The notes below the pieces were generated by a model. It searched no databases, was not told where the DNA came from, and saw nothing but the letters and a program-made list of their open reading frames with translations. Shown in pieces: positions 1 to 8,572 of a stretch of DNA of 25,915 nucleotides (its first letter is position 1; each line of letters starts with the position of its first letter). The position numbers and the translations under genes are program-made. This DNA is from an uncultured Collinsella sp. (GTDB taxonomy: Bacteria > Actinomycetota > Coriobacteriia > Coriobacteriales > Coriobacteriaceae): NCBI GenBank assembly GCA_900546825.1, contig UREE01000024.1, positions 1-25,915 of the forward strand. The letters run 5' to 3'.

Positions 1-21
1 GAAAGCACTTAATGTGCTTTC
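1..21 (+). terminator. Hairpin at window start, possible terminator of an upstream gene
   Basis: Positions 1-8 (GAAAGCAC) and 14-21 (GTGCTTTC) form a perfect 8-bp stem with a 5-nt loop. The 3' arm contains TTT, but no long T-run follows, so termination is only a guess. It may end a gene lying left of the window. Confidence 0.35.
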
Positions 22-116
22 CGTCTTGCGCAGGACTGTAGAGCAGCAAACTTAACCCCCGCCCCCAGCCCCGGAGACCCTCCCGGAGGGACCGAAAAAT
101 TTTTTCAAAAAAGTTG

Positions 117-146
117 TTGCGCGCCGGACAGACTTCTGTGTATACT
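117..146 (+). promoter_or_regulatory. Promoter of tRNA-Asp
   Basis: A strong -10 TATACT lies at 141-146, with a -35-like TTGCGC at 117-122 and an 18-nt spacer. An A/T-rich tract at about 95-112 just upstream resembles the UP elements common before stable-RNA genes. The mature tRNA starts about 40 nt downstream of the predicted start site. Confidence 0.6.
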
Positions 147-192
147 AATCCCCGCAGCGCACGCGAGCGGAAACAAACGCGAACGCCTGCCT

Positions 193-270
<78 letters not shown>

Positions 271-280
271 ACGCAATTAA

Positions 281-306
281 AGCCACGTCTTCGGACGTGG
301 CTTTTT
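281..306 (+). terminator. Rho-independent terminator of tRNA-Asp
   Basis: The 9-bp stem AGCCACGTC/GACGTGGCT is closed by a stable TTCG tetraloop and followed by TTTTT. It starts 10 nt after the encoded CCA. Confidence 0.9.
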
Positions 307-630
307 GCGTTTGATGCACTTTGTTTCGATAGAACGATCGCCCTGGCGCATCTTCGCCCAGAATCCCCGCCCCTTCGGGAACGCAAGTAAAATCTAATAA
401 GCATATCTGTCTAAACAACAGCTTTGTTGCGCAACACCTGTTCAACGAGACAGGGGGGTTAGGTTATACTAAATTGCACTGTAGGCCGCATCTGATGCAT
501 TTCGCTCCAAGCGCGGCACTCAGTGGATATCCGATTTACCATTTGGATGTCCTAGCGGTCATTTAGCGTCTCGACACAAGCTCGGCCCCGGAGCTCGTTC
601 GAGCTGTTCGTATTCCTTGAAAGGGGAAAA
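307..630. other. Non-coding stretch before the Rrf2-type gene
   Basis: No convincing gene is present. The stretch holds a 12-bp palindrome (425-436) and a probable promoter (441-470), followed by a leader of about 150 nt reaching the regulator start at 631. Short open frames on either strand lack ribosome binding sites and are not called. Confidence 0.6.
425..470 (+). promoter_or_regulatory. Probable promoter with upstream palindrome for the Rrf2-type regulator
   Basis: TTCAAC (441-446) and TATACT (465-470) are separated by 18 nt. Immediately upstream, TGTTGCGCAACA (425-436) is a perfect 12-bp palindrome and a plausible operator, perhaps for autoregulation by the downstream Rrf2 protein. The promoter motif is seen; the operator role is inferred. 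Confidence 0.45.
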
Positions 631-1116
631 ATGGACATATCGAGGAAGACTGATTACGCCCTTCGTATGCTGGCGATGCTTGCCGAGGATCCGGAGTGTT
701 TGCTTTCTGTTCGCACCGCTGCCGAAGAGGTCAATGTCCCGTATTCGTTTGCCCGTTCGATTCAACACGGCTTGGTCCAGGCCGGTATTGTGGAGAGTCT
801 GCGTGGCGTCCACGGTGGCATGCGTCTCAAGGTCAGTCCGGACGACGTCACCATTCGTCAGGTCGTCGAGGCCGTTCAGGGTCCTATGGTTATGAACGAT
901 TGCACCGCACCCGATGGCGACTGTGCGCGCATGGGCGCGTGCTGCTATCATCCCCTGTGGGCCGGAGCCCAGGCGTTGATGCGCGACTACCTCGATTCCG
1001 TTTCGCTCGGCGACATCGTCGCTCACCGCCAGTTCCCGGCCGTCGATCCCAAGTTCGCCGACCGCGAAGCGTTTCCCGAGTACGCCACCTGCGCGTGCGC
1101 TTGCCGGGAGGAATAG
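631..1116 (+). CDS. Rrf2-family transcriptional regulator, probably Fe-S containing
   Basis: A 161-aa protein of typical Rrf2/IscR/NsrR length. The N-terminal winged helix covers roughly residues 1-70, with the family opening MDISRKTDYALRML and the wing motif RGVHGG (58-63). The C-terminal half carries C91, C98 and C104 in the position where family members bind a [2Fe-2S] or [4Fe-4S] cluster, and C105 lies next to C104. The last residues are CACACREE, adding three more cysteines, which is unusual. AAGGGG sits just before the ATG. The gene is 21 nt upstream of the MutY-like glycosylase and is probably co-transcribed with it. Such proteins usually sense cluster status, NO, redox state or a metabolite; which one applies here cannot be told. 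Confidence 0.9.
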   Translation: MDISRKTDYALRMLAMLAEDPECLLSVRTAAEEVNVPYSFARSIQHGLVQAGIVESLRGVHGGMRLKVSPDDVTIRQVVEAVQGPMVMNDCTAPDGDCARMGACCYHPLWAGAQALMRDYLDSVSLGDIVAHRQFPAVDPKFADREAFPEYATCACACREE

Positions 1117-1137
1117 CGCCGCATAAGGAGCATAGCC

Positions 1138-2043
1138 ATGATTCAGGACCCCTTTCGTTCGATGATTCGTTCGGAAGGGGTCCTGCGTTATCGCGACCTT
1201 CCGTGGCGCCGCACACGCGATCCGTACATCATTTGGCTTTCTGAGGTCATGCTGCAGCAAACGCAGGTGCCGCGCGTGGAGGCGCGCATGCCGGTGTGGC
1301 TCGATCGTTTTCCGACTGTGCAGGCGCTTGCCCAGGCCGCGCCTTCCGATGTTTTGGACGCTTGGCAGGGGATGGGCTACAACCGACGCGCTCTGGCGCT
1401 CCACAAGGCCGCCCAGCGCGTTATAGAGGACTGGGACGGGGAGTTTCCGCACGAGACACGTGACTTGGTCGCTCTTCCTGGTATTGGCCCGGCAACGGCG
1501 CAGGGTATCCGGTCGTTTGCGTTTGATCTTCCGGGCGTGTATCTGGAGACCAACGTGCGCACGGTCTTTCTGCATCACTTCTTTCCCGATATGCCGGCTG
1601 TTCCCGATCGCGAGCTGGTGCCGCTGATCCAAGCCGCCTGTCCGGCGGCCCCCGGTGCGGCGACCGACGAGATCGCTCCCTTTGCCGTGCCGCTCGATGA
1701 TGCCGACACGCCGCGCGCGTGGTATTACGCGTTGCTGGATTACGGCGCATATCTAAAAAAGACGTTGCCCAATCCGTCCAGGCGCTCGGCGGGCTATAGC
1801 CGTCAATCAAAGTTTGAGGGCTCACGTCGCCAAAAGCGCGCGCATATCGTGCGTATGTTGCTGGCAGCGCGCGATGGCCAGCCGGCGGGGATTACGCTTG
1901 CTGATACCGTGGTGGGCGTTAACGAGATGGAAGCGGCAGCCGGTCGCGGGCCGGTCGAGTGCGACTTGATCGCGGGTATTCTAGCTGACCTGGAGCGTGA
2001 GGGCTTTTGCCGAGCCGAGGGCGATCGCTGGCTGAGCATTTAG
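1138..2043 (+). CDS. MutY-like HhH-GPD DNA glycosylase without Fe-S cluster
   Basis: A 301-aa base-excision-repair glycosylase. The N-terminal part matches MutY: PWRRTRDPY, then SEVMLQQTQV with E36 at the position of the MutY catalytic glutamate, and the helix-hairpin-helix LPGIGPATA (113-121). Two departures stand out. The Asp expected in the LDxNV segment is E137 (LETNVRTVF), and the C-X6-C-X2-C-X5-C cluster is absent, replaced by PNPSRRS...SRQSKFEGS (211-229). I recall similar cluster-less ETN(I/V)RTVF proteins in other bacteria, annotated as adenine glycosylases but not characterised. The C-terminus looks like a small winged helix, not the MutT-like 8-oxoG domain. AAGGAG lies 7 nt before the ATG. 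Activity on A:8-oxoG is not assured. Confidence 0.85.
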   Translation: MIQDPFRSMIRSEGVLRYRDLPWRRTRDPYIIWLSEVMLQQTQVPRVEARMPVWLDRFPTVQALAQAAPSDVLDAWQGMGYNRRALALHKAAQRVIEDWDGEFPHETRDLVALPGIGPATAQGIRSFAFDLPGVYLETNVRTVFLHHFFPDMPAVPDRELVPLIQAACPAAPGAATDEIAPFAVPLDDADTPRAWYYALLDYGAYLKKTLPNPSRRSAGYSRQSKFEGSRRQKRAHIVRMLLAARDGQPAGITLADTVVGVNEMEAAAGRGPVECDLIAGILADLEREGFCRAEGDRWLSI

Positions 2044-2076
2044 CCCGTGCAAATCTGAAGAACAGGATTGTAAGGT

Positions 2077-2106
2077 TTAGATTTTCGGCAGGGGGTACCA
2101 TAAAAT
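2077..2106 (+). promoter_or_regulatory. Possible rubrerythrin promoter
   Basis: TAAAAT at 2101-2106 could be a -10, with TTAGAT (2077-2082) as a weak -35 at 18 nt. The 112-bp gap after the glycosylase gene makes an independent promoter likely; the exact hexamers are uncertain. Confidence 0.35.
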
Positions 2107-2155
2107 AAGGCCGCTCAAAGCCTATGGGCGGCATGTATTGAAGGGAAGTACACCT

Positions 2156-2695
2156 ATGGATTTTGAGAGCTCCCAAACCAAGAAGAACCTTGAGACCGCT
2201 TTTGCCGGTGAGTCCCAGGCGCACACCAAGTATCGCTACTATGCATCCAAGGCTAAAAAGGACGGTTACGTTCAGATCTCGAATATCTTTGCCGAGACGG
2301 CGGGTAACGAGTCCGAGCACGCCAAACTGTGGTTTAAATATCTGCACGACGGCGCCGTTCCGGGCACTCTGGACAACCTGCGCGACGCCGCCGCGGGCGA
2401 GAACTACGAGTGGACCACGATGTATGACGAGTTTGCCAAGACCGCCGAGGAGGAGGGTTTTGCCGAGATCGCCGAGAAGTTCCGTGGCGTCGCCGCCGTC
2501 GAGAAGGCCCACGAGGAGCGCTACAACAAGCTCGTCGAGCGCATTGAGTCGGGCGAGGTGTTTGAGCGCGAGGGCGTAAAGGTGTGGAAGTGCCTGAACT
2601 GCGGACATCTGCACGTTGGTGCCGAGGCGCCTGAGGTGTGCCCGGTGTGTAACCACCCCAAGGCGTACTTTGAGGAGCAGGTGGTGAACTACTAG
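2156..2695 (+). CDS. rbr: Rubrerythrin
   Basis: A 179-aa rubrerythrin, a cytoplasmic non-haem di-iron peroxidase that reduces H2O2 in anaerobes using electrons from rubredoxin or NAD(P)H oxidoreductases. The ferritin-like four-helix domain (about 1-135) shows the expected ligands: E19 in AGES, E52 and H55 in GNESEH, E82/E85 in GENYE, and E116/H119 in EKAH. The C-terminal rubredoxin domain has C146-x2-C149 and C162-x2-C165 for one iron. AAGGGAAG precedes the ATG at 2156; an in-frame TTG at 2138 lies upstream of this Shine-Dalgarno and is rejected. Its position after an Rrf2 regulator and a repair glycosylase fits an oxidative-stress neighbourhood, although separate transcription is likely. Confidence 0.96.
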   Translation: MDFESSQTKKNLETAFAGESQAHTKYRYYASKAKKDGYVQISNIFAETAGNESEHAKLWFKYLHDGAVPGTLDNLRDAAAGENYEWTTMYDEFAKTAEEEGFAEIAEKFRGVAAVEKAHEERYNKLVERIESGEVFEREGVKVWKCLNCGHLHVGAEAPEVCPVCNHPKAYFEEQVVNY

Positions 2696-2717
2696 CGCCG
2701 ATGCGAACGTGGGCTGC

Positions 2718-2805
2718 GGAGCGCGGGGCGGGGAAATACCTTTCCCTCTCGCTCACGGCTCCGCAGGGTCGCGCGAGGCAAAGGTATTTCCCCGCCCCGC
2801 GCTCC
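2718..2805. repeat. 26-bp perfect inverted repeat after rubrerythrin
   Basis: Positions 2718-2743 and 2780-2805 are exact reverse complements (GGAGCGCGGGG... and ...CCCCGCGCTCC). The 36-nt loop can pair further near its ends (CCTCTCGC against GCGCGAGG, one mismatch). No T-run follows, so it is not a standard terminator. Its right end abuts a duplicated gene fragment that starts at 2801. Confidence 0.85.
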
Positions 2806-2843
2806 GGCTTCGGGTCGTTGCGTGCTCGCTACAGAAAGGCTGA
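2802..2843 (+). pseudogene. Remnant of the 3' end of a second copy of the downstream membrane-protein gene
   Basis: Read in the same frame as the gene ending at 3545, this stretch gives LRLRVVACSLQKG-stop, against LRRWVVACSLQKS-stop in the intact gene. Both are followed by TGA TAA. Several differences are synonymous (GTT/GTC, TCG/TCA, CTA/CTG), which suggests the copy once evolved as coding sequence. No start or upstream body remains: the left side runs straight into the 26-bp inverted repeat. Confidence 0.55.
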
Positions 2844-2855
2844 TAAAAAAGTTTG

Positions 2856-2885
2856 TGTGCCGCCCCTTTAGGGGCGGCACATTTT
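2856..2885 (+). terminator. Terminator downstream of rubrerythrin
   Basis: An 11-bp stem, TGTGCCGCCCC/GGGGCGGCACA with a TTTA loop, is followed by TTTT. It belongs to direct-repeat copy A, so it probably came with the duplicated gene end but now can terminate the rubrerythrin transcript. Confidence 0.8.
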
Positions 2886-2972
2886 GTGTGGGGGCCAGTT
2901 GGGGCCGCACCATCGCTTAGGGGTAAACTGGGTAGTGTTTTTGTTTATTTACTGCCTGATGTGGGGTGCTTT

Positions 2973-3545
2973 ATGGGTAAGAAGTCTCGGGCTCGGATGG
3001 CTGCTGCTGGGACTCGTCGTGATCCTAATCGCGTGGTTGATGAGGGCGGTAAGGTTGCCCGTGCCGATAAGGAGAAAAAGGTTGGGGCGCATGCTCATCC
3101 TGAGTGGGCGCCTCATTTGAATTCGGCTAGTGAGGATTTGACTGCCAAGTTGTTTACTCTGGTCGAGGTCATTTTGGGCGTGGTGCCCGTGGTGGTCATT
3201 GGCTTGTTCCTGGCCTCTAAGGACGCCACGAGTGTCGATAAACTCACCGATGTCTTTTCTCAGGACCCCTCGATGGTGGTCACGTTTGTCTCTGCGTGCC
3301 TGCAGCCGTTTGTGGCATACATGTTGTACATGATTTATCGCAAATACTGCGAGGGCGATGCGGGCTTTGCCGCCGGCAACCTGATTGGCCTCTTGTGCTC
3401 CGAGATTTTGCTGCTCAATATTCCCGGCGTCATCGGCATGGGCATCTTGTTGTGGCGTGTCTGGCGCAATGTTGCTCCGCACTTTGAGAGCTGGTTGTTT
3501 GAGCTCCGGCGTTGGGTCGTCGCGTGCTCACTGCAGAAAAGCTGA
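2973..3545 (+). CDS. Small membrane protein of unknown function
   Basis: A 190-aa protein, not recognised as a characterised family. A basic, soluble N-terminal segment (about 1-55, beginning MGKKSRARMAAAG) precedes three to four hydrophobic stretches: about 61-82 (FTLVEVILGVVPVVVIGLFL), 103-122, 132-152 and an end region containing GVIGMGILLWRVW. A short basic tail follows. Codons in the first 40 residues are richer in T at the third position (GCT, CGT, CCT) than in the neighbours. The ATG at 2973 has only GGGG upstream as a weak ribosome site, so the start is not certain. Its last codons and terminator are duplicated at 2801-2896, which suggests a past tandem copy. Confidence 0.65.
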   Translation: MGKKSRARMAAAGTRRDPNRVVDEGGKVARADKEKKVGAHAHPEWAPHLNSASEDLTAKLFTLVEVILGVVPVVVIGLFLASKDATSVDKLTDVFSQDPSMVVTFVSACLQPFVAYMLYMIYRKYCEGDAGFAAGNLIGLLCSEILLLNIPGVIGMGILLWRVWRNVAPHFESWLFELRRWVVACSLQKS

Positions 3546-3600
3546 TAATTAAGTTTGTGTGCCGCCCTTTTGGGGCGGCACGTTTGTTTATGTGGGGTCC
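3503..3600 (+). repeat. Direct repeat copy B: gene 3' end plus terminator
   Basis: Partner of the copy at 2801-2896. It contains the final codons of the membrane-protein gene, TGA TAA, a conserved linker (AAGTTTGTGTGCCGCCC) and a terminator hairpin. Confidence 0.85.
3559..3586 (+). terminator. Terminator of the small membrane-protein gene
   Basis: A 9-bp stem, GTGCCGCCC/GGGCGGCAC with a TTTTG loop, is followed by GTTTG. The rest of the gap up to 3842 shows no convincing gene or strong promoter. Confidence 0.75.
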
Positions 3601-3842
3601 CTGTCTTCACAATTTCCGTCAAGCTTTTGGTTAGATTTTGGTCAGTTGGCGTAAGGGTGGAAGGCCAAAAGATTGCTGGCGAAAAAAGCTCAGAGAAAGT
3701 GCTGGTAGGGGAGTTGTTGAGCTTTTCGACAGCTTTTGAGCAAAAGAAACTTTGTGGCTATTGCCAGCGATTACGTTGTCGCGGTCATGGCGGTGCGGGA
3801 TGCTGGTCGTAAGCGTCGAATGCTCCGATTTTGGAGGCCAGC

Positions 3843-4277
3843 ATGGATCTGTTTCTTGAGACTCCGCAGCGACAAGCTGAGCGCATGCTGCGTCAGCAGC
3901 AACGACTCATGGAGATGCAAATGCAAGGGGCGGCAGCCCAGCCCTTTGCGCAAAATGTCGTGCCCGCTGCTGTACCTGCAGCTGTGCCCGGGTGTGAATC
4001 GGCGCCAGAGGCCTATTCCGTACAGCAGGATTCATATGCGCAGGAGCTCGCGTTCGATAAACGTCGTGCGCGTCACCGTCGCTGGGCCCAGCGCCTGCGT
4101 ACGCTGGCGATGATCGTGCTGATCCCGCTGGGGCTCGCGGCAATCTTCTTGGCCTCATATGCCCTCACGTGCATTCTCAACGGCGCCTCGCCCAATGAGG
4201 TACTTCAGCACTTGGCAGCTCTCGGTCAGCGCTTGGGGGATGTCGCAGCAACCATCCGCGCCAGCTGGGAGAGCTAG
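3843..4277 (+). CDS. Single-pass membrane protein of unknown function
   Basis: A 144-aa protein that I do not recognise. Residues 1-30 are rich in Gln, Arg and Met (RQAERMLRQQQRLMEMQMQ) and may form an amphipathic helix. An Ala/Pro-rich linker (about 31-56) and a basic patch (DKRRARHRRWAQRLR, 72-86) come next. One transmembrane segment (about 87-111) and a short tail of about 33 residues follow. The basic patch before the membrane segment suggests that the N-terminus is cytoplasmic. GGAGG lies 5 nt before the ATG at 3843, which decides this start over a TTG at 3831. The gene stands alone, about 120 bp before rmuC. Confidence 0.7.
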   Translation: MDLFLETPQRQAERMLRQQQRLMEMQMQGAAAQPFAQNVVPAAVPAAVPGCESAPEAYSVQQDSYAQELAFDKRRARHRRWAQRLRTLAMIVLIPLGLAAIFLASYALTCILNGASPNEVLQHLAALGQRLGDVAATIRASWES

Positions 4278-4337
4278 CGGACCAGCACCCATAGCGCAAA
4301 GGTAACTTGTCTGCGCTCGATTGGACATGAGCTGCGT

Positions 4338-4368
4338 TTGACAGGGTAAGATTGATCGCGGTTTTGAT
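4338..4368 (+). promoter_or_regulatory. Possible rmuC promoter
   Basis: A consensus -35 TTGACA occurs at 4338-4343. The best -10 is TTTGAT (4363-4368) at a long 19-nt spacing, so the call rests mostly on the -35. Confidence 0.4.
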
Positions 4369-4400
4369 TGATGATCGATTGGGTTTGTTGGGCGGAGTTT

Positions 4401-5756
4401 ATGTCTGCAATTGATATTGCACTTATTGTGATTGCTTTGGTGGCGGTGGGGGTCGCTGCGGCCTGTGCCCTGCAGCTCAAGGGCCTTCGTGCCGAGTTGC
4501 GGGAGCGTGGCGACAGTAGCGCGGAAACGCTGGCAGCGCTCGAGCAGGCCAACAGCACGCTCGACACCCTGAACGTCGCGTTGGCCGAAACCCGCCGCAC
4601 GGCCAATGCCATCGCGCAGCAGCAGACGACCGACGCCGCCGTAGAGCAGCAGCGCTACCTGACCATTGCGCGCGAGTTCTCGCAGGCGGGTGACCGTATG
4701 GATGACCTGCGCCGCGAGACGGCCCAACAGCTTGGCGCCAACCGCGAAGGCATCGAGCACCGCCTGGACAAGGTGCGCGAGACGGTCGATGCCCAGTTGG
4801 GCGCCATCCGCAAAGACAACAACGTGCAGCTCGATCAGATGCGTGCGACGGTGGACGAGAAGCTCTCCCGTACGCTCAACGATCGCCTGTCGGCATCGTT
4901 TAAGCAGGTGAGCGACCAGCTCGAGGCCGTGTACAAGGGCCTGGGCGACATGCAGTCTATCGCCACCGGCGTGGGCGACCTTAAGCGCGTGCTGGGCAAT
5001 GTCAAGGCGCGTGGCATTTTGGGCGAGGTGCAGCTGGGCGCGATCCTGGCGGACATTCTCACGCCCGACCAGTATCTGGAAAACGTCGCCACCAAGCCTG
5101 GCGCCTCGGAGCGCGTTGAGTTTGCCGTCAAGCTGCCGGTAGACGAGGGCGACCCCGTACTGCTGCCGATTGACTCCAAATTCCCGGGCGACGCGTACGA
5201 GCATCTGCTCGATGCCCAGGAGTCGGGCGACGCGGATGCCGTCGCCGCCGCGCGCAAGACGCTTGACACCATGGTGAAGCGCGAGGCAAAGGACATCTGC
5301 GAAAAGTATCTGAGCGTGCCCGTGACCACCAACTTTGGCATCATGTTCGTTCCGTTTGAGGGCCTGTACGCCGAGATCGTCAGCCGCTCCGGGCTTATCG
5401 AGACCCTGGGCCGCGACTATCACGTCAACGTTGCCGGTCCCAGCACCATGGCGGCCATCCTCAACAGCCTGCAGATGAGCTACCAGACGTTTAAGCTGCA
5501 AAAGCGCACCGACGATGTACTGCGCGTGCTCTCCGCCGTCAAGGCCGAGCTGCCGCGCTATCAAAAGGCGCTGCGCCGCGCCCAGCAGCAGATCGAGACC
5601 GCGGGCAAAACGGTCGAGGGCATCATTATCACGCGCACCAACGTCATGGAGCGCAAGCTCAAGGACATCGACGCGCTGGAAGACGCCGACCAAGCCGATG
5701 AGATCTTGGGGCTCACGCCCGCGGGCCTTCCCACAGACCAAGAAGACGAGGACTAA
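4401..5756 (+). CDS. rmuC: DNA recombination protein RmuC
   Basis: A 451-aa RmuC-family protein. An N-terminal membrane anchor (about 3-24, IDIALIVIALVAVGVAAACAL) is followed by a long coiled coil (about 25-180, rich in Glu, Arg and Ala). The conserved nuclease-like RmuC domain comes next, with LPIDSKFPGDAYEHLL (D258, K260) and the downstream signature FVPFEGLYAEIVSRSGL. RmuC proteins limit inversions and rearrangements at short inverted repeats in E. coli, which is notable in a region so rich in palindromes. The ATG at 4401 has GGAG only 3 nt upstream, and ATG/TTG codons at 4368-4371 are alternatives. The ATG at 4401 is preferred because the anchor begins right after it. Confidence 0.92.
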   Translation: MSAIDIALIVIALVAVGVAAACALQLKGLRAELRERGDSSAETLAALEQANSTLDTLNVALAETRRTANAIAQQQTTDAAVEQQRYLTIAREFSQAGDRMDDLRRETAQQLGANREGIEHRLDKVRETVDAQLGAIRKDNNVQLDQMRATVDEKLSRTLNDRLSASFKQVSDQLEAVYKGLGDMQSIATGVGDLKRVLGNVKARGILGEVQLGAILADILTPDQYLENVATKPGASERVEFAVKLPVDEGDPVLLPIDSKFPGDAYEHLLDAQESGDADAVAAARKTLDTMVKREAKDICEKYLSVPVTTNFGIMFVPFEGLYAEIVSRSGLIETLGRDYHVNVAGPSTMAAILNSLQMSYQTFKLQKRTDDVLRVLSAVKAELPRYQKALRRAQQQIETAGKTVEGIIITRTNVMERKLKDIDALEDADQADEILGLTPAGLPTDQEDED

Positions 5757-5769
5757 TTGCAACAAGACG

Positions 5770-5808
5770 GCGGGGCGCCGGCGCAAACGCGGATGCCCCG
5801 CTGCTTTT
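5770..5808 (+). terminator. Weak terminator-like hairpin after rmuC
   Basis: GCGGGGC (5770-5776) pairs with GCCCCGC (5795-5801) across an 18-nt loop, followed by TGCTTTT. Confidence 0.45.
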
Positions 5809-5883
5809 CGCATCGTGCTTGCCTGAAGTGCGCTTCAATGTGCAACAATGGCGTTTCGCCCTATCAGATGCGAAAGGAAGCCC

Positions 5884-7686
<1,803 letters not shown>

Positions 7687-7749
7687 ACGTCTCGGACGTG
7701 GGACAATTGTGCCCATAAGTTTATTGTGCCGTTGAGCCGAGGAGTCGTT

Positions 7750-8415
7750 ATGCCACGCGAGACCAATGCCGCCAAGCGCGAGCGCGCCATCGAGGTGTGT
7801 GAGCGCCTCAACCGTCGCTATGGCCCGGTCGAGTGCTTTTTGGACCACGAGAATCCCTTCCGCCTGCTGATCGCGGTGCTGCTTTCGGCGCAAACGACCG
7901 ATGCGCAGGTCAACAAAGTGACGCCGCGGCTGTTTGCCCAGTGGCCCACGCCCGAGGCCATGGCCGGGGCGAGCGTAGCTGACGTGGCGGACACCATCAA
8001 GTCGCTCGGCTTTTATAAGAGTAAGGCTAAGCACGCCGTGGAGGCCGCGCAGATGATCGTCGCCGACTATGGCGGCGAGGTGCCGGCCGACATGAAGGAA
8101 CTCGTGAAGCTGCCGGGCGTGGGACGCAAGACGGCGAACATCGTGCTCAACGTGGGGTATGGCATCGTGGAGGGCATTGCGGTGGACACGCACGTCAACC
8201 GCATTGCGCACCGCCTGATGCTGAGTCCCAAGACACATGCCAAGGAGCCGCTCAAGACCGAGCAGGATCTGCTTAAGATTTTGCCGCACGAGTATTGGGG
8301 GTCGGTCAACCATCAGTGGATCACCTTCGGTCGCGAGATCTGCGACGCCCGCAAACCCAAGTGTGACGAGTGCCCGCTGGCAGATTTGTGCCCCAGCGTG
8401 CGCGTAGCGGGGTAG
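7750..8415 (+). CDS. nth: Endonuclease III
   Basis: A 221-aa bifunctional DNA glycosylase/AP lyase that removes oxidised pyrimidines. The helix-hairpin-helix LPGVGRKTAN (121-130) contains the catalytic lysine K127, and VDTHVNR supplies the catalytic aspartate D146. The [4Fe-4S] cluster ligands C198-x6-C205-x2-C208-x5-C214 are perfectly spaced. This contrasts with the cluster-less glycosylase at 1138-2043 in the same window. CGAGGAG lies 5 nt before the ATG at 7750; an upstream in-frame GTG (7726) has no ribosome site. It lies 64 bp after the ABC transporter gene and 157 bp before mfd. Confidence 0.97.
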   Translation: MPRETNAAKRERAIEVCERLNRRYGPVECFLDHENPFRLLIAVLLSAQTTDAQVNKVTPRLFAQWPTPEAMAGASVADVADTIKSLGFYKSKAKHAVEAAQMIVADYGGEVPADMKELVKLPGVGRKTANIVLNVGYGIVEGIAVDTHVNRIAHRLMLSPKTHAKEPLKTEQDLLKILPHEYWGSVNHQWITFGREICDARKPKCDECPLADLCPSVRVAG

Positions 8416-8463
8416 GGCGGAACGCATCTTCGTCTGGCGTTTTTTGCGGGGCTGGGTTTGCCC

Positions 8464-8494
8464 TTGAGCCGGAGTTCTCTCCATGCGCTACCAT
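8464..8494 (+). promoter_or_regulatory. Probable mfd promoter
   Basis: TTGAGC (8464-8469) and TACCAT (8489-8494) have a 19-nt spacer. The context CCATGCGCTACCATG resembles the -10 region before the YitT gene (CCATGCTACAATC). The predicted start lies upstream of the hairpin at 8520-8547, which would then sit in the mfd leader. Confidence 0.4.
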
Positions 8495-8519
8495 GACAGA
8501 CAATGTATTTGACGTACGA

Positions 8520-8547
8520 CCCGCCGAGCTTGCCCCGGCGGGCTTTT
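8520..8547 (+). terminator. Terminator-like hairpin between nth and mfd
   Basis: CCCGCCG (8520-8526) pairs with CGGCGGG (8536-8542), followed by CTTTT. It could end the nth transcript or, if the promoter at 8464-8494 is real, act as an attenuator in the mfd leader. Confidence 0.65.
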
Positions 8548-8572
8548 GGCGTTGCGATGCCGGAGGAACAGC

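Larger units (their letters stand above)
2801..2896 (+). repeat. Direct repeat copy A: gene 3' end plus terminator
   Basis: This stretch aligns with 3503-3600 at roughly 85% identity. It covers the last codons, double stop and terminator hairpin of the membrane-protein gene that ends at 3545. The two copies flank that gene. Confidence 0.85.

Noticed and set aside
2884..3120. Hydrophobic 78-codon frame overlapping the start of the small membrane-protein gene
   Set aside because: It has hydrophobic stretches but starts inside the terminator/repeat region without a ribosome site, and overlaps the better-supported frame starting at 2973.
3555..3812. 85-codon + strand frame in the gap after the small membrane protein
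   Set aside because: It begins within the terminator hairpin and has no ribosome site or plausible composition.
4155..5813. Minus-strand open frame of about 550 codons
   Set aside because: Antisense shadow of rmuC; no ribosome site or domain.
7700..7714. Imperfect palindrome GGGACAATTGTGCCC before nth
   Set aside because: Short and imperfect; could be chance, with nothing else supporting an operator.
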